NCBI RefSeq assembly: GCF_900182925.1
Contig: NZ_LT900024.1
Location: 1,240,001-1,304,000 of the forward strand
DNA: 64,000 nt
Reading direction: 5' to 3'
DNA from: Psychrobacter sp. LV10R520-6
GTDB taxonomy: Bacteria; Pseudomonadota; Gammaproteobacteria; Pseudomonadales; Moraxellaceae
The notes under the pieces were generated by a model. It was given only the letters and a program-made list of their open reading frames with translations, made no database searches and was not told the DNA's origin. Positions 54,871-62,632 of this stretch are shown in pieces (the stretch's first letter is position 1; each line of letters starts with the position of its first letter). The translations under genes and the position numbers were made by a program.

Positions 54871-55083
54871 ATGGCATATTGGCTTATGAAGTCTAATCCC
54901 CGTTTTTTTGGGATTGATGACTTACAACGTATGGGCACAGAGAGCTGGGATGGTGTGCGTAATTACCGCGCCCGTAACTTTATGCGTGATGATATGAAAG
55001 TCGGCGATAAGGTATTTTTTTATCATTCAAGTGCCAAGCCCTCTGGGGTTGCGGGCATTATGACCATCAGTAAAGCGGGCTAC
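54871..55083 (+). pseudogene. EVE-domain protein, 5' part
   Basis: The frame begins MAYWLMKSNPRFFGIDDL and runs WDGVRNYRARNFM, KVGDKVFFYHSSAKPSGVAG, ISKAGY, the first half of an EVE domain (PUA-like fold proposed to read modified nucleobases). After TAC at 55081-55083 the homology stops at the edge of an IS607-type element; the frame runs on for 15 more codons into the insert. The second half resumes at 57100. Joined, they give a 168-residue protein of normal EVE length with no frame change. Confidence 0.9.
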
Positions 55084-55277
55084 CGTTCCAAAAATATTAC
55101 TCAAATCTCACTAAATATATCTAACTAGCTAGATTTAAAATTTTCTTTCTGCTTCAATGCCATGCGCTACCTCTCGTTTGAGACTTAGACTGACTACGAC
55201 TCCACAGACTTTTTTAATTGGCGATGGAACTCACCGACCAATGAGCGGGGTTATGCGACTGTTAAAATAACAGTCGC
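55084..55277 (-). ncRNA. Probable omega-RNA (TnpB guide RNA) region
   Basis: In TnpB systems the guide RNA comes from the 3' end of tnpB and the element's right end, and its guide is read from the flanking DNA just outside. Here the tnpB 3' end has a perfect 10-base stem with a three-base loop (55255-55277), and further small stems such as CTCA/TGAG occur at 55229-55244. The transcript would leave the element at 55084 and read the complement of 55083 downward as guide. This is inferred from the element type; the RNA ends are not known. Confidence 0.5.
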
Positions 55278-56405
55278 GTTATTTAAAATATTGATACTGG
55301 CGTTGAGATCGCGGTCATGTTTGGACTGACACTCAGGACACGTCCATTCGCGCATCTTTAGTGTTAATTCATCTTTGCCAAGGATGTGATTGCAGTTTGA
55401 GCAAGTCTTTGAGCTTGGGTAAAAACGACCGACTGACTTCACAACCTTGCCTTGCTCATTGGCTTTATAGATAAGCTGACGCTTAAATTCAAAGAAACCC
55501 AAATCACTAATGGCGCGTGACAGCTTTCTATTTTTAACCATGCCTTTGACATTAAGACTTTCAATCGCAATCACATCAAACTCTCTGACCAAGCTAGAGG
55601 TTATTTTGTGCAACGAATCCTGCCTGATACCTCTGATCTTATAATGCAAACGAGAGAGCTTGGTTTTCGCCTTTTCTCTGTTTTTACTGCCTTTTTTAGT
55701 GCGACTCAGGTTTTTATTGAGTGTTCTTAATTTGCTTAAATATTTAGCTAAGGGCTTAGGTGCTTTAATTTTGGTGCCGTCTGATAAAACTAATAAATCG
55801 GTAATACCAAGGTCGATACCAACGCTTTTACCTGTCTTGATAATCTTTTTAACCCTGTGGTCTAAATCAACTGCAACGCTGACAAACCATTTCCCGCCGC
55901 GCTTAGAGATGGTGGCCGCCATTATTTTACCGTCAAACCGTAAAGCCTCTTTCATGCGCACCCAGCCTAAATTAGGGATGCGAATGGATTTACCTTTAAT
56001 GGCAAATTGGTCGTTAGAGAGACTGAATCTATCGTCTTTACCACGCTTGCGCGTGACGGGGTATTCAGCCAGCCCTTTAAAGAAGTTGTTATAAGCATCG
56101 CCCAGTTGCATGATTGCGGCTTGCGGGGCACATTTTGTCACTTCCGTCATCCACGGGAATAGCTCACGTTTAATGGCGTTCAATTCGCGTCTGAGCTTGG
56201 CTTGTAAGGGTCTGTTTAGATTTTTGGAATCAATCTCAATACCAGCCAATAAACAGGCGTCACGGTAGGCCTTGTCCTCTCTATATTGACGTTGCCACTC
56301 ATGCAAGGCCCAGTTGTAAGCTTTCCGCGCCACACCGCAAGCACGGGCAAAATGGTTCGCCTGTACGTTGTTTGGTTTGAGTTCGATGATATGACCACGG
56401 ATCAT
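55251..56405 (-). CDS. tnpB: TnpB RNA-guided nuclease (IS605 OrfB family)
   Basis: The 384-residue protein has all three RuvC catalytic positions: Asp in VGIDLGITDLLVLSDG, Glu in VIAIESLNVKGM, and Asp in SKHDRDLNASINIL. The zinc finger CSNC...CPEC lies between the last two. The N-terminal IIELKPNNVQANHFARACGVARKAYNWAL is the usual start. TnpB cuts DNA next to a short motif, directed by omega-RNA, and favours retention of its element. Its ATG overlaps the tnpA stop (ATGA). No truncation or frame break is visible, so it may be active. Confidence 0.93.
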   Translation of the reverse strand: MIRGHIIELKPNNVQANHFARACGVARKAYNWALHEWQRQYREDKAYRDACLLAGIEIDSKNLNRPLQAKLRRELNAIKRELFPWMTEVTKCAPQAAIMQLGDAYNNFFKGLAEYPVTRKRGKDDRFSLSNDQFAIKGKSIRIPNLGWVRMKEALRFDGKIMAATISKRGGKWFVSVAVDLDHRVKKIIKTGKSVGIDLGITDLLVLSDGTKIKAPKPLAKYLSKLRTLNKNLSRTKKGSKNREKAKTKLSRLHYKIRGIRQDSLHKITSSLVREFDVIAIESLNVKGMVKNRKLSRAISDLGFFEFKRQLIYKANEQGKVVKSVGRFYPSSKTCSNCNHILGKDELTLKMREWTCPECQSKHDRDLNASINILNNATVILTVA

Positions 56406-57013
56406 AATACTTGTTTAACCGCCTCTATTAGTTTTTGATTTTTCTTGCTGCGAGAACCGTAGAGCCTCGCTGAAAATACAGTGATAATCTCTAATACATC
56501 TTGGGCTAATTCTTGCTCAAAACTAAGTTCCTCGCCTTGATTGATAATGACCACCTTAACATCACGCGCCTCACATAGCATAAACACCAATTCAGCACCA
56601 AAGCGTAAAAGTCTGTCTTTGTGGGTGATTACCAGTCGCTCGACTTTGTTGTCAAGAATGTCGTCAAGCAGGGTTTTTAAGCCTTTCTTCTTATAGTTCA
56701 TACCACTACCAAAATCGGTGATTGTCTCGAAACGCCAACCTTGTTTGGCACAATAAAGTTCCAAAACCTGCGCTTGGCGCTGCAAGTCATCTTTTTGGTC
56801 ACGACTTGAAACACGAGCATAAGCAATGGTTTTTCGGTCTAATTTTGGTGGTGTATTTAAAGGGTGTGGTCTTACTTCATTTAAATCATAACGTCTGTGA
56901 CCATTTTCGGTTCTTTTGGCGACTAACGTACCATCTTCATCCCAACGTCTTAATGTCGATTGAGCAACCCCAAAATGCTTGGCCGCCTCCCCAATACTAA
57001 CCAGTTTTCCCAT
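56402..57013 (-). CDS. tnpA: IS607-family serine recombinase TnpA
   Basis: This 203-residue transposase has a MerR-like helix-turn-helix at the start (SIGEAAKHFGVAQSTLRRWDEDG) and a serine-resolvase domain with the nucleophile Ser in YARVSSRDQKDDL, then DFGSGMNYKKKGL and ITHKDRLLRFGAELV. It moves the element through a short circular form without target duplication. It is read first, with tnpB translationally coupled. The protein looks full length. Confidence 0.93.
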   Translation of the reverse strand: MGKLVSIGEAAKHFGVAQSTLRRWDEDGTLVAKRTENGHRRYDLNEVRPHPLNTPPKLDRKTIAYARVSSRDQKDDLQRQAQVLELYCAKQGWRFETITDFGSGMNYKKKGLKTLLDDILDNKVERLVITHKDRLLRFGAELVFMLCEARDVKVVIINQGEELSFEQELAQDVLEIITVFSARLYGSRSKKNQKLIEAVKQVL

Positions 57014-57099
57014 AACCCTATCTCTTTATTGTTTTTTAATTTACTTATTATAGATATAAATGATTAGAATTGGTTATATTTTAGGTAACTGTTCGTAAC

Positions 57100-57393
57100 C
57101 CTGACCTGACCCAGTTTCATCCTGAACACCATCATTATGACCCTAAAGCGACAGAAGAAGAGCCACGCTGGTATATGGTGGACGTGACCCTTGAACAAGC
57201 TTTTATCGATACACTGCCGCTATCAGAACTCAAATTCTTGCCCGCGCTTGAGGATTCTTTATTACTCAGAAAAGGCTGTGCGCAATTAACCGTCATCCCG
57301 CTTGAACCCAAGCATTGGCGAACGATTATGGATATGGCAGAGACCCTAGATCTCTTGCCGGATAGTGAGGACTCCTTATTGCCGTTACTATGA
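57100..57393 (+). pseudogene. EVE-domain protein, 3' part
   Basis: Frame PDLTQFHPEHHHYDPKATEE, then EPRWYMVDVTLEQAF and LELLPDSED-type C-terminus continues the EVE domain begun at 54871. It has no start of its own near the junction; the ATG at 57175 would give a 72-residue fragment. Before insertion the reading was AGY-PDL without a gap, so precise loss of the IS would restore the gene. Confidence 0.9.
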
Positions 57394-57885
57394 CTCAGGT
57401 ATACTAATTACTGTTCAATTAATGCCTGCAGAAAACATTGACATCACGGCACAGCTTCTTTACCATTCTAGTTACTTTTGACCTGTCCATTCATATCTTG
57501 AATTGACGGGTTATTTTTATTTTGGTGTCCGTATTTTGCTGGCTGTCTTTTAATAACTCTCTATTTCTTATTATAGTCAGTACACTTTCAAACAGAGACA
57601 GTGTGGCTGGTAGAAATTTTTGCAGCCTCTGTCTGGCGAAGCGCACAGCACGCTAGCAAATTCTTACCAGCTGCACACATTTATCTACTATCTACGTATC
57701 GCTTTTATTTAGTATTGATTATAACTAATCAGCCCGTATTTCAGCCCGTATTATTGTGTTTAGCATGATTTACCAGAGTATGATTGCCGGCACTATCCCT
57801 CTCTTACTGTCTCGCTATTGATTTGTTGATGGCAGCATTTGTCCGTCAACAATAACCACCGTGAATAATTAACAAGTTGCTAACT
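57394..57885. other. Intergenic region with a long palindrome
   Basis: 492 bases without a gene. The main content is the imperfect palindrome at 57601-57678, listed separately. The rest is AT-rich. Confidence 0.45.
57601..57678. repeat. Long imperfect palindrome, possible dispersed element
   Basis: Left arm GTGTGGCTGGTAGAAATTT pairs with right arm AAATTCTTACCAGCTGCACAC allowing small bulges. The centre forms a further stem (CTGT...GCG-aag-CGC-ACAG). The whole can fold into one hairpin of about 78 bases. No T-run follows, so it resembles REP- or MITE-like intergenic units more than a terminator. No second copy is in this window. Confidence 0.6.
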
Positions 57886-59253
57886 ATGGTTTTCCCGTTA
57901 TCCTTTAAAGACTTTAAGAGCTACAGCCTGCGCCTAGGCGTGCTAGCGCTGCCTATCTTGATCACTCAGTTTTGCCAAGCAGCACTTGGTGTGGTCGATG
58001 CCATTATGGCCGGCCAAGTTTCAGCACTCGACTTAGCTGCTGTGGCGGTTGGTTCTGGTATCTGGCTACCGCTGTTTTTATTAGCCACGGGTATTTTAAT
58101 CGCTACCACACCCCTGATTGGGGAAGCGATAGGTCAGAACAAACACGACCAAGTACCACACATTACCCAGCAGTCGCTATGGACCGCAGGGGTTATTGGT
58201 ATTATTGGTTTTATTATCGTTAATCTAGCGCCAAACGTACTGGGACTGATGGGCGTCCCTGAAAATATTCAGCCTATAGCGACTCAATACTTACATGGGG
58301 TGTCTTTTGGTTTCCCTGCTTTAGCAGTATATGCGGTGCTACGTAGTTACTGCGAGGCGCTCGGTCGCCCTGAACCGGTGACGATTATCAGTGTCATTGG
58401 ATTATTAGCCGATATTCCACTTAACTACATTTTTATTCATGGTTTATACGGTATGCCTGAGATGGGTGGTGCGGGTTGCGGGGTGGCAACGGCGATGGTG
58501 TTATGGATAAATGTCTTACTATTGGCTGCTTACACCACCTTTACTAAGCGCCAGCAATTTGCCAGTACGCGATTTTTTTATAGCTTCACTAAACCCGACC
58601 GCGAGCAAATCACAAAATTACTTAAGCTGGGAATACCAATTGGTGTTTCTATCTTTTTTGAAGCCAGTTTATTTAGCTTAGGGGCATTAGTGATCAGTCC
58701 GTTAGGCGAATTGGCAACAGCGTCGCATCAAGTGGCACTGGCAGTGACTTCGCAGCTGTTTATGATACCCATCTCGGTAGCAATGGCCCTGACCATTATG
58801 GTGTCCAATCGTTTTGGCCAAAAGAATCTCCTCGCTGTGCGTCAGGTTCAAGCCACGGGGCTTATCTGGACCGTACTTATTGCTATAGTTTGTATGCTGG
58901 GGATTTGGCTGTTCAGACCTCAACTGGCAGCCGCTTTCACTGATAACCTAGAAGTACGCGCACAAGCCATGCACCTATTGATTTTTGCGCTTGCCTATCA
59001 ATTATTTGATGGCTGGCAGGTCAATATTGCTGGTATATTACGTGGTATGCAAGACACTACCGTGCCAATGTGGGTGACGCTATTTTGCTATTGGATCGTC
59101 GCCTTACCGCTTGGTATTTACTTAGTGCGCTTTACGGATACTGGTGCACAAGGGTTTTGGATGGCGTTAATTACCGGCTTATTTTTATCTTCTATTCTAC
59201 TCACGCTGCGTCTGCGTTATCAACAGAAACGCTTGAGAGCAATGTGGGCTTAG
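57886..59253 (+). CDS. norM: MATE-family multidrug efflux protein
   Basis: This inner-membrane cation-coupled exporter has 455 residues and about twelve transmembrane segments in two similar halves. LALPILITQFCQAALGVVDAIMAG, PLIGEAIGQNKHDQV, VLRSYCEALGRPEPVTIIS in half one and GIPIGVSIFFEASLFSLGAL, VSNRFGQKN and ILRGMQDTTVPMW in half two are NorM landmarks. It probably exports cationic dyes and fluoroquinolones. ATG 57886 is preferred to TTG 57877. The product ends in a short basic tail. It is monocistronic, and a perfect hairpin follows at 59393. Confidence 0.9.
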   Translation: MVFPLSFKDFKSYSLRLGVLALPILITQFCQAALGVVDAIMAGQVSALDLAAVAVGSGIWLPLFLLATGILIATTPLIGEAIGQNKHDQVPHITQQSLWTAGVIGIIGFIIVNLAPNVLGLMGVPENIQPIATQYLHGVSFGFPALAVYAVLRSYCEALGRPEPVTIISVIGLLADIPLNYIFIHGLYGMPEMGGAGCGVATAMVLWINVLLLAAYTTFTKRQQFASTRFFYSFTKPDREQITKLLKLGIPIGVSIFFEASLFSLGALVISPLGELATASHQVALAVTSQLFMIPISVAMALTIMVSNRFGQKNLLAVRQVQATGLIWTVLIAIVCMLGIWLFRPQLAAAFTDNLEVRAQAMHLLIFALAYQLFDGWQVNIAGILRGMQDTTVPMWVTLFCYWIVALPLGIYLVRFTDTGAQGFWMALITGLFLSSILLTLRLRYQQKRLRAMWA

Positions 59254-59618
59254 CTCAATTAACCATCCTTTATTACATAAACGGTGTTACTAAGCTATAG
59301 TGTGTGGATGTGCTGCCAAAGATTGTCTTCTAAATTTTGCCCTTCAGCATTTTTTAAATAGTTGTCTTATTTTTCTATTGGACTTTTCTATCGTAGCGTC
59401 TAGTAACCATTACTAGACGCTACCTAGCGACATAGACTATGATAAATGACTGGGTGTTTCTTACCGATGAATATGTTCACGTCAAAATATGTAAAATTTC
59501 CAGTTAACAACTGTACATTGATTGCTCATTGCGCTGAATATAGGTATCATTAGCAACTAATTAGACAATATTTTGTTACACTATTACTTGAATTCTAGTA
59601 CAAGGCCTCATTAAAATT
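59254..59618. other. Intergenic region norM/accB
   Basis: 365 bases without a gene. It contains the perfect 14-base dyad at 59393-59423 and the presumed accBC promoter, not resolved. Confidence 0.45.
59393..59423. promoter_or_regulatory. Perfect 14-base hairpin upstream of accB
   Basis: GTAGCGTCTAGTAA, loop CCA, TTACTAGACGCTAC. The dyad is 140 bases after norM and about 195 bases before accB. No T-run follows on either strand, so it is not a standard terminator. It may be a protein-binding dyad or an RNA structure in the norM tail or accB leader. Confidence 0.5.
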
Positions 59619-60047
59619 ATGGATATTGAAAAAATACGCACCCTAATCGCCCTCATGGAAGAAAACGAACTGGTCAATCTAGAAGTCAGTTCAGACGATG
59701 AGCATATTAGTCTTACTCGTCATTACGATACCCCTGCCCCGACGATGATGGCTGCGCCTACTGCTGGCGGTGTGCCTGTCGCTACTGAAGCCAAAGAAAA
59801 TGCAAAAGCGGGTAGCGTTGAGACCTCACCCATGGTGGGTGTATTTTATTCCGCGCCTAGCCCTAACGATCCTCCATTTGTAAAAATCGGACAAAAAGTA
59901 CAAGCTGGTGATACGCTGGGTATCATCGAAGCGATGAAAATCATGAACCCGCTTGAAGCCACTCAAAGTGGTGTCGTTGACGAAATCTTAGTGGACAACT
60001 CTGAGGTCGTACAGTTTGGCCAGCCCGTCATACGCTATAAAGCTTAA
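59619..60047 (+). CDS. accB: Biotin carboxyl carrier protein of acetyl-CoA carboxylase
   Basis: BCCP carries the biotin between AccC and the carboxyltransferase AccAD in malonyl-CoA synthesis. The 142-residue protein starts [32 protein letters not shown], has an Ala/Pro-rich linker (about residues 40-65), then the biotinyl domain with [16 protein letters not shown] thumb and biotinyl-Lys in [13 protein letters not shown]. It is followed by accC after 80 bases in the usual accBC operon order. Confidence 0.96.
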   Translation: MDIEKIRTLIALMEENELVNLEVSSDDEHISLTRHYDTPAPTMMAAPTAGGVPVATEAKENAKAGSVETSPMVGVFYSAPSPNDPPFVKIGQKVQAGDTLGIIEAMKIMNPLEATQSGVVDEILVDNSEVVQFGQPVIRYKA

Positions 60048-60127
60048 CGGTATCTGCCACACTTTACTTTGTTGTGATTGATTGTAAAAATTTAATCAAT
60101 CAACGCCGCTTTGACAAGGATGACCCT

Positions 60128-61489
60128 ATGATAAAAAAACTGCTCATCGCCAATCGAGGTGAAATTGCCCTACGCATCGTTCGAGCCTGTAAAGCACTTG
60201 GTATCGAAACCGTTGGTGTCTACTCTACCGCAGACGAAAATCTGATGCACTTGCGCTTCGTTGATGAAGCCATCTGTATCGGTAAGCCCAACGCCAATCA
60301 GAGCTATCTAAATATCAATACTATCTTAACCGCTGCCGAAATCTCTGGTGCGGATGCCATTCATCCCGGTTATGGCTTTTTAGCCGAAAATGCTGAATTC
60401 GCTGAGCGCGTTGAAGAAGCAGGGTTAACGTTCGTCGGTCCTAACGCGGATCATATTCGTTTAATGGGTAATAAAGTCTCCGCTATTAATGCCATGAAAA
60501 AAGCAGGCGTCCCCACCGTACCGGGTTCCGTTGGTGCAGTAAACCTACATAACGCTGAAGAACAAGCGCGCAATATCGGCTTTCCGCTGATAATTAAAGC
60601 CGCATCTGGTGGTGGTGGCCGCGGTATGCGCGTCGTCGAACGTTTCGAAGAAGTTATCGGCCAAGTACAAGCCGCTAAACAAGAAGCTGAGCTATGGTTT
60701 GGTGATGATACCGTTTATATGGAACGCTATTTACAGAACCCACGCCACGTTGAAGTTCAAGTACTGGGTGATGGTAATGGTAATGCTATTCATTTGTACG
60801 ACCGTGACTGCTCACTACAGCGCCGCCATCAAAAGGTATTAGAGGAAGCGCCTGCCCCTGACATCCCTGATGATGTACGTCAACCGATCTTGGATGCTTG
60901 CGTCAAAGCTTGTGAGCTGGTTAAGTATCGCGGTGCAGGTACGTTTGAATTTTTATTTGAAAATAACGAATTTTTCTTTATTGAAATGAATACCCGCGTT
61001 CAGGTTGAGCATCCGGTTACCGAGATGATTACGGGTATTGATGTGGTAGTCGAGCAATTAAAAATTGCCGCAGGTTATGGACTGTCCTATCGTCAAAGCG
61101 AGATTGAAGTTCAAGGTCACGCTATTGAGTGTCGTATCAATGCGGAAGATGCAGTAACCTTTATGCCCTCACCAGGCACGGTGACACAATTATTTGCACC
61201 AAGTGGTTCCGGCGTTCGCTTTGACTCGCATCTCTACCCTGGTTATGAGATTCCCAGTTATTATGATTCCTTGATTGGTAAGCTTATTTGTCATGGTCAA
61301 ACACGCCAACAAGCCATTGCCAAGACCATACATGCGCTGGATGAGCTAATCATTGAAGGTATAAAAACTAATATCCCACTGCATCGTGATGTGATTTTAG
61401 CCGATGAAAGTTTTGCCACTGAGGCACAAAATATTCATTATCTTGAAAAAGAGTTACTGACTGCTAATAAAGAAAAAGCGGCATCATGA
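60128..61489 (+). CDS. accC: Biotin carboxylase subunit of acetyl-CoA carboxylase
   Basis: AccC carboxylates BCCP-biotin with ATP and bicarbonate. The 453-residue protein starts [22 protein letters not shown] and has the ATP-grasp loop [48 protein letters not shown] and [25 protein letters not shown] 60128 is supported by AAGGATGA upstream; the open frame to 60074 is not conserved. A strong terminator ends the operon at 61534. Confidence 0.97.
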   Translation: MIKKLLIANRGEIALRIVRACKALGIETVGVYSTADENLMHLRFVDEAICIGKPNANQSYLNINTILTAAEISGADAIHPGYGFLAENAEFAERVEEAGLTFVGPNADHIRLMGNKVSAINAMKKAGVPTVPGSVGAVNLHNAEEQARNIGFPLIIKAASGGGGRGMRVVERFEEVIGQVQAAKQEAELWFGDDTVYMERYLQNPRHVEVQVLGDGNGNAIHLYDRDCSLQRRHQKVLEEAPAPDIPDDVRQPILDACVKACELVKYRGAGTFEFLFENNEFFFIEMNTRVQVEHPVTEMITGIDVVVEQLKIAAGYGLSYRQSEIEVQGHAIECRINAEDAVTFMPSPGTVTQLFAPSGSGVRFDSHLYPGYEIPSYYDSLIGKLICHGQTRQQAIAKTIHALDELIIEGIKTNIPLHRDVILADESFATEAQNIHYLEKELLTANKEKAAS

Positions 61490-61533
61490 TCTGTATATTG
61501 TAATGATGCTCGGTGATTATCGATATCTATATC

Positions 61534-61568
61534 AAAAAAACCGCTATTAGCAACGATAGCGGTTTTTT
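61534..61568. terminator. Terminator after accC
   Basis: AAAAAAACCGCTAT and ATAGCGGTTTTTT arms with an eight-base loop; bidirectional, also serving the converging hypothetical gene. Confidence 0.93.
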
Positions 61569-61599
61569 AATGAGATTGGATAAGACAACCTTTGGTAGG

Positions 61600-62244
61600 C
61601 TAAGGTAAAACTCTATGAAAGTTCATATAGCACTTTTTACCATCAGGATCAGCACACCACTGCATTCTATTACCGTCATGATTTAAAAAGGCAATTAAAG
61701 CTTCATCGCTCTGATCAACCTGATTACCTGAACAGTCTTTTTCATTATTATCATAAATAGTTTTGATAGCGATGATTGGTAGTCCCTCTTCACGGTGGGT
61801 TACCAGATAACGTCCATAAGTCCATTCTTTGCCACTAACTGCCCACATCTCGTTATCTGCACCGAAGTTATATAACTCACGGCATTGGGTAGATTTCGCT
61901 GATGCGCTAATATTTTGACTGGCGTTGTTCTTAGTATTAGGTTTAATATTACTAGCTCCAATACTACTGGGTACGACATTAATAGTACGTCGTTCACTTT
62001 GATCCAGCACCCCATCCTTCTGGCCTGCAATGACTTTAGGCTCATTACTAGTGGTTGCTCGATCAGCAGATGGCCCTGTTCGCTTACTTATAGTATCAGT
62101 ACTGTTTAAGTCTATCTCCCATTGTCCAGCGATGGCAGGGCTAATATGGGTAGTAATCGTCGGTTTGCTAATGACTTTACCATTTACTGGCAGTGACGCT
62201 AAAATAGCTGCTAATGAAAATGAAGCAATTGAGAGAGGTTCCAT
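61600..62244 (-). CDS. Secreted protein of unknown function
   Basis: The 214-residue product begins MEPLSIASFSLAAILASLPVNG, a possible but not ideal signal peptide with no basic residue at the start. A Thr/Ser/Asn-rich region (about residues 30-115) leads to a C-terminal domain with four cysteines (QCRELYNFG, KDCSGNQ, MQWCADPDGKKC) and the ending YMNFHRVLP. The Cys pattern suggests a periplasmic disulfide-bonded domain. No family is recognised. It converges with accC. Confidence 0.65.
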   Translation of the reverse strand: MEPLSIASFSLAAILASLPVNGKVISKPTITTHISPAIAGQWEIDLNSTDTISKRTGPSADRATTSNEPKVIAGQKDGVLDQSERRTINVVPSSIGASNIKPNTKNNASQNISASAKSTQCRELYNFGADNEMWAVSGKEWTYGRYLVTHREEGLPIIAIKTIYDNNEKDCSGNQVDQSDEALIAFLNHDGNRMQWCADPDGKKCYMNFHRVLP

Positions 62245-62632
62245 AGTTAACCTTTTTATTCATAATAATAAGTAATATGACCATTAGCGTAAGTCTTGGA
62301 CACCAAAAACACAAGTAACATTATGCTATAAGTAGCTAAAAAAGAGTTAACACGTCAGTCAATGACGCAGCCATTATGTTCAATTGTCTTCCTACTCAAA
62401 TTGACCTGATAGTCTCAATTAATAAAGACAGTTATTAAAAAAATTACTAAAGAAAAAGCTTCGAAAAACTTATTAAAAGCAGATATTAAAAAATAACGCC
62501 ATGACTCTGATTTGCTTATAGCAAGAAGACATGGCGTTATGTTGGTTAAGTATGCTCAGTTAACTTTATCGAAATATTTGGACAGTTCATTAACTGGTTT
62601 GCTAATTAACGTCCTAATTAACTAGTTTTGTG
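62245..62632. other. Spacer with the leuA terminator
   Basis: 388 bases; no gene. It contains the leuA terminator hairpin (62486-62540) and the promoter region of the minus-strand hypothetical gene, not resolved. Confidence 0.45.
62486..62540 (-). terminator. Terminator after leuA
   Basis: Arms ATAACGCCATG (62493-62503) and CATGGCGTTAT (62530-62540) with an inner TTGCT/AGCAA stem. The A-run at 62488-62493 is the T-run of the minus-strand transcript. Confidence 0.8.

Larger units (their letters stand above)
55084..57099 (-). mobile_element. IS607-type insertion sequence with TnpA and TnpB
   Basis: About 2.0 kb inserted in the EVE-domain gene. The bases ACC occur at both junctions (55082-55084 and 57098-57100), so the exact ends are ambiguous by up to three bases; no target duplication beyond that is seen, as expected for serine-recombinase elements. 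It carries tnpA (MerR-type HTH plus serine resolvase) and tnpB in a four-base overlap on the minus strand. The non-coding right end, 55084-55250, should contain most of the omega-RNA. Confidence 0.9.

Noticed and set aside
55660..56094. 144-codon plus-strand frame opposite tnpB
   Set aside because: Complementary shadow of the TnpB coding region; low-complexity Leu-rich product without a credible start.
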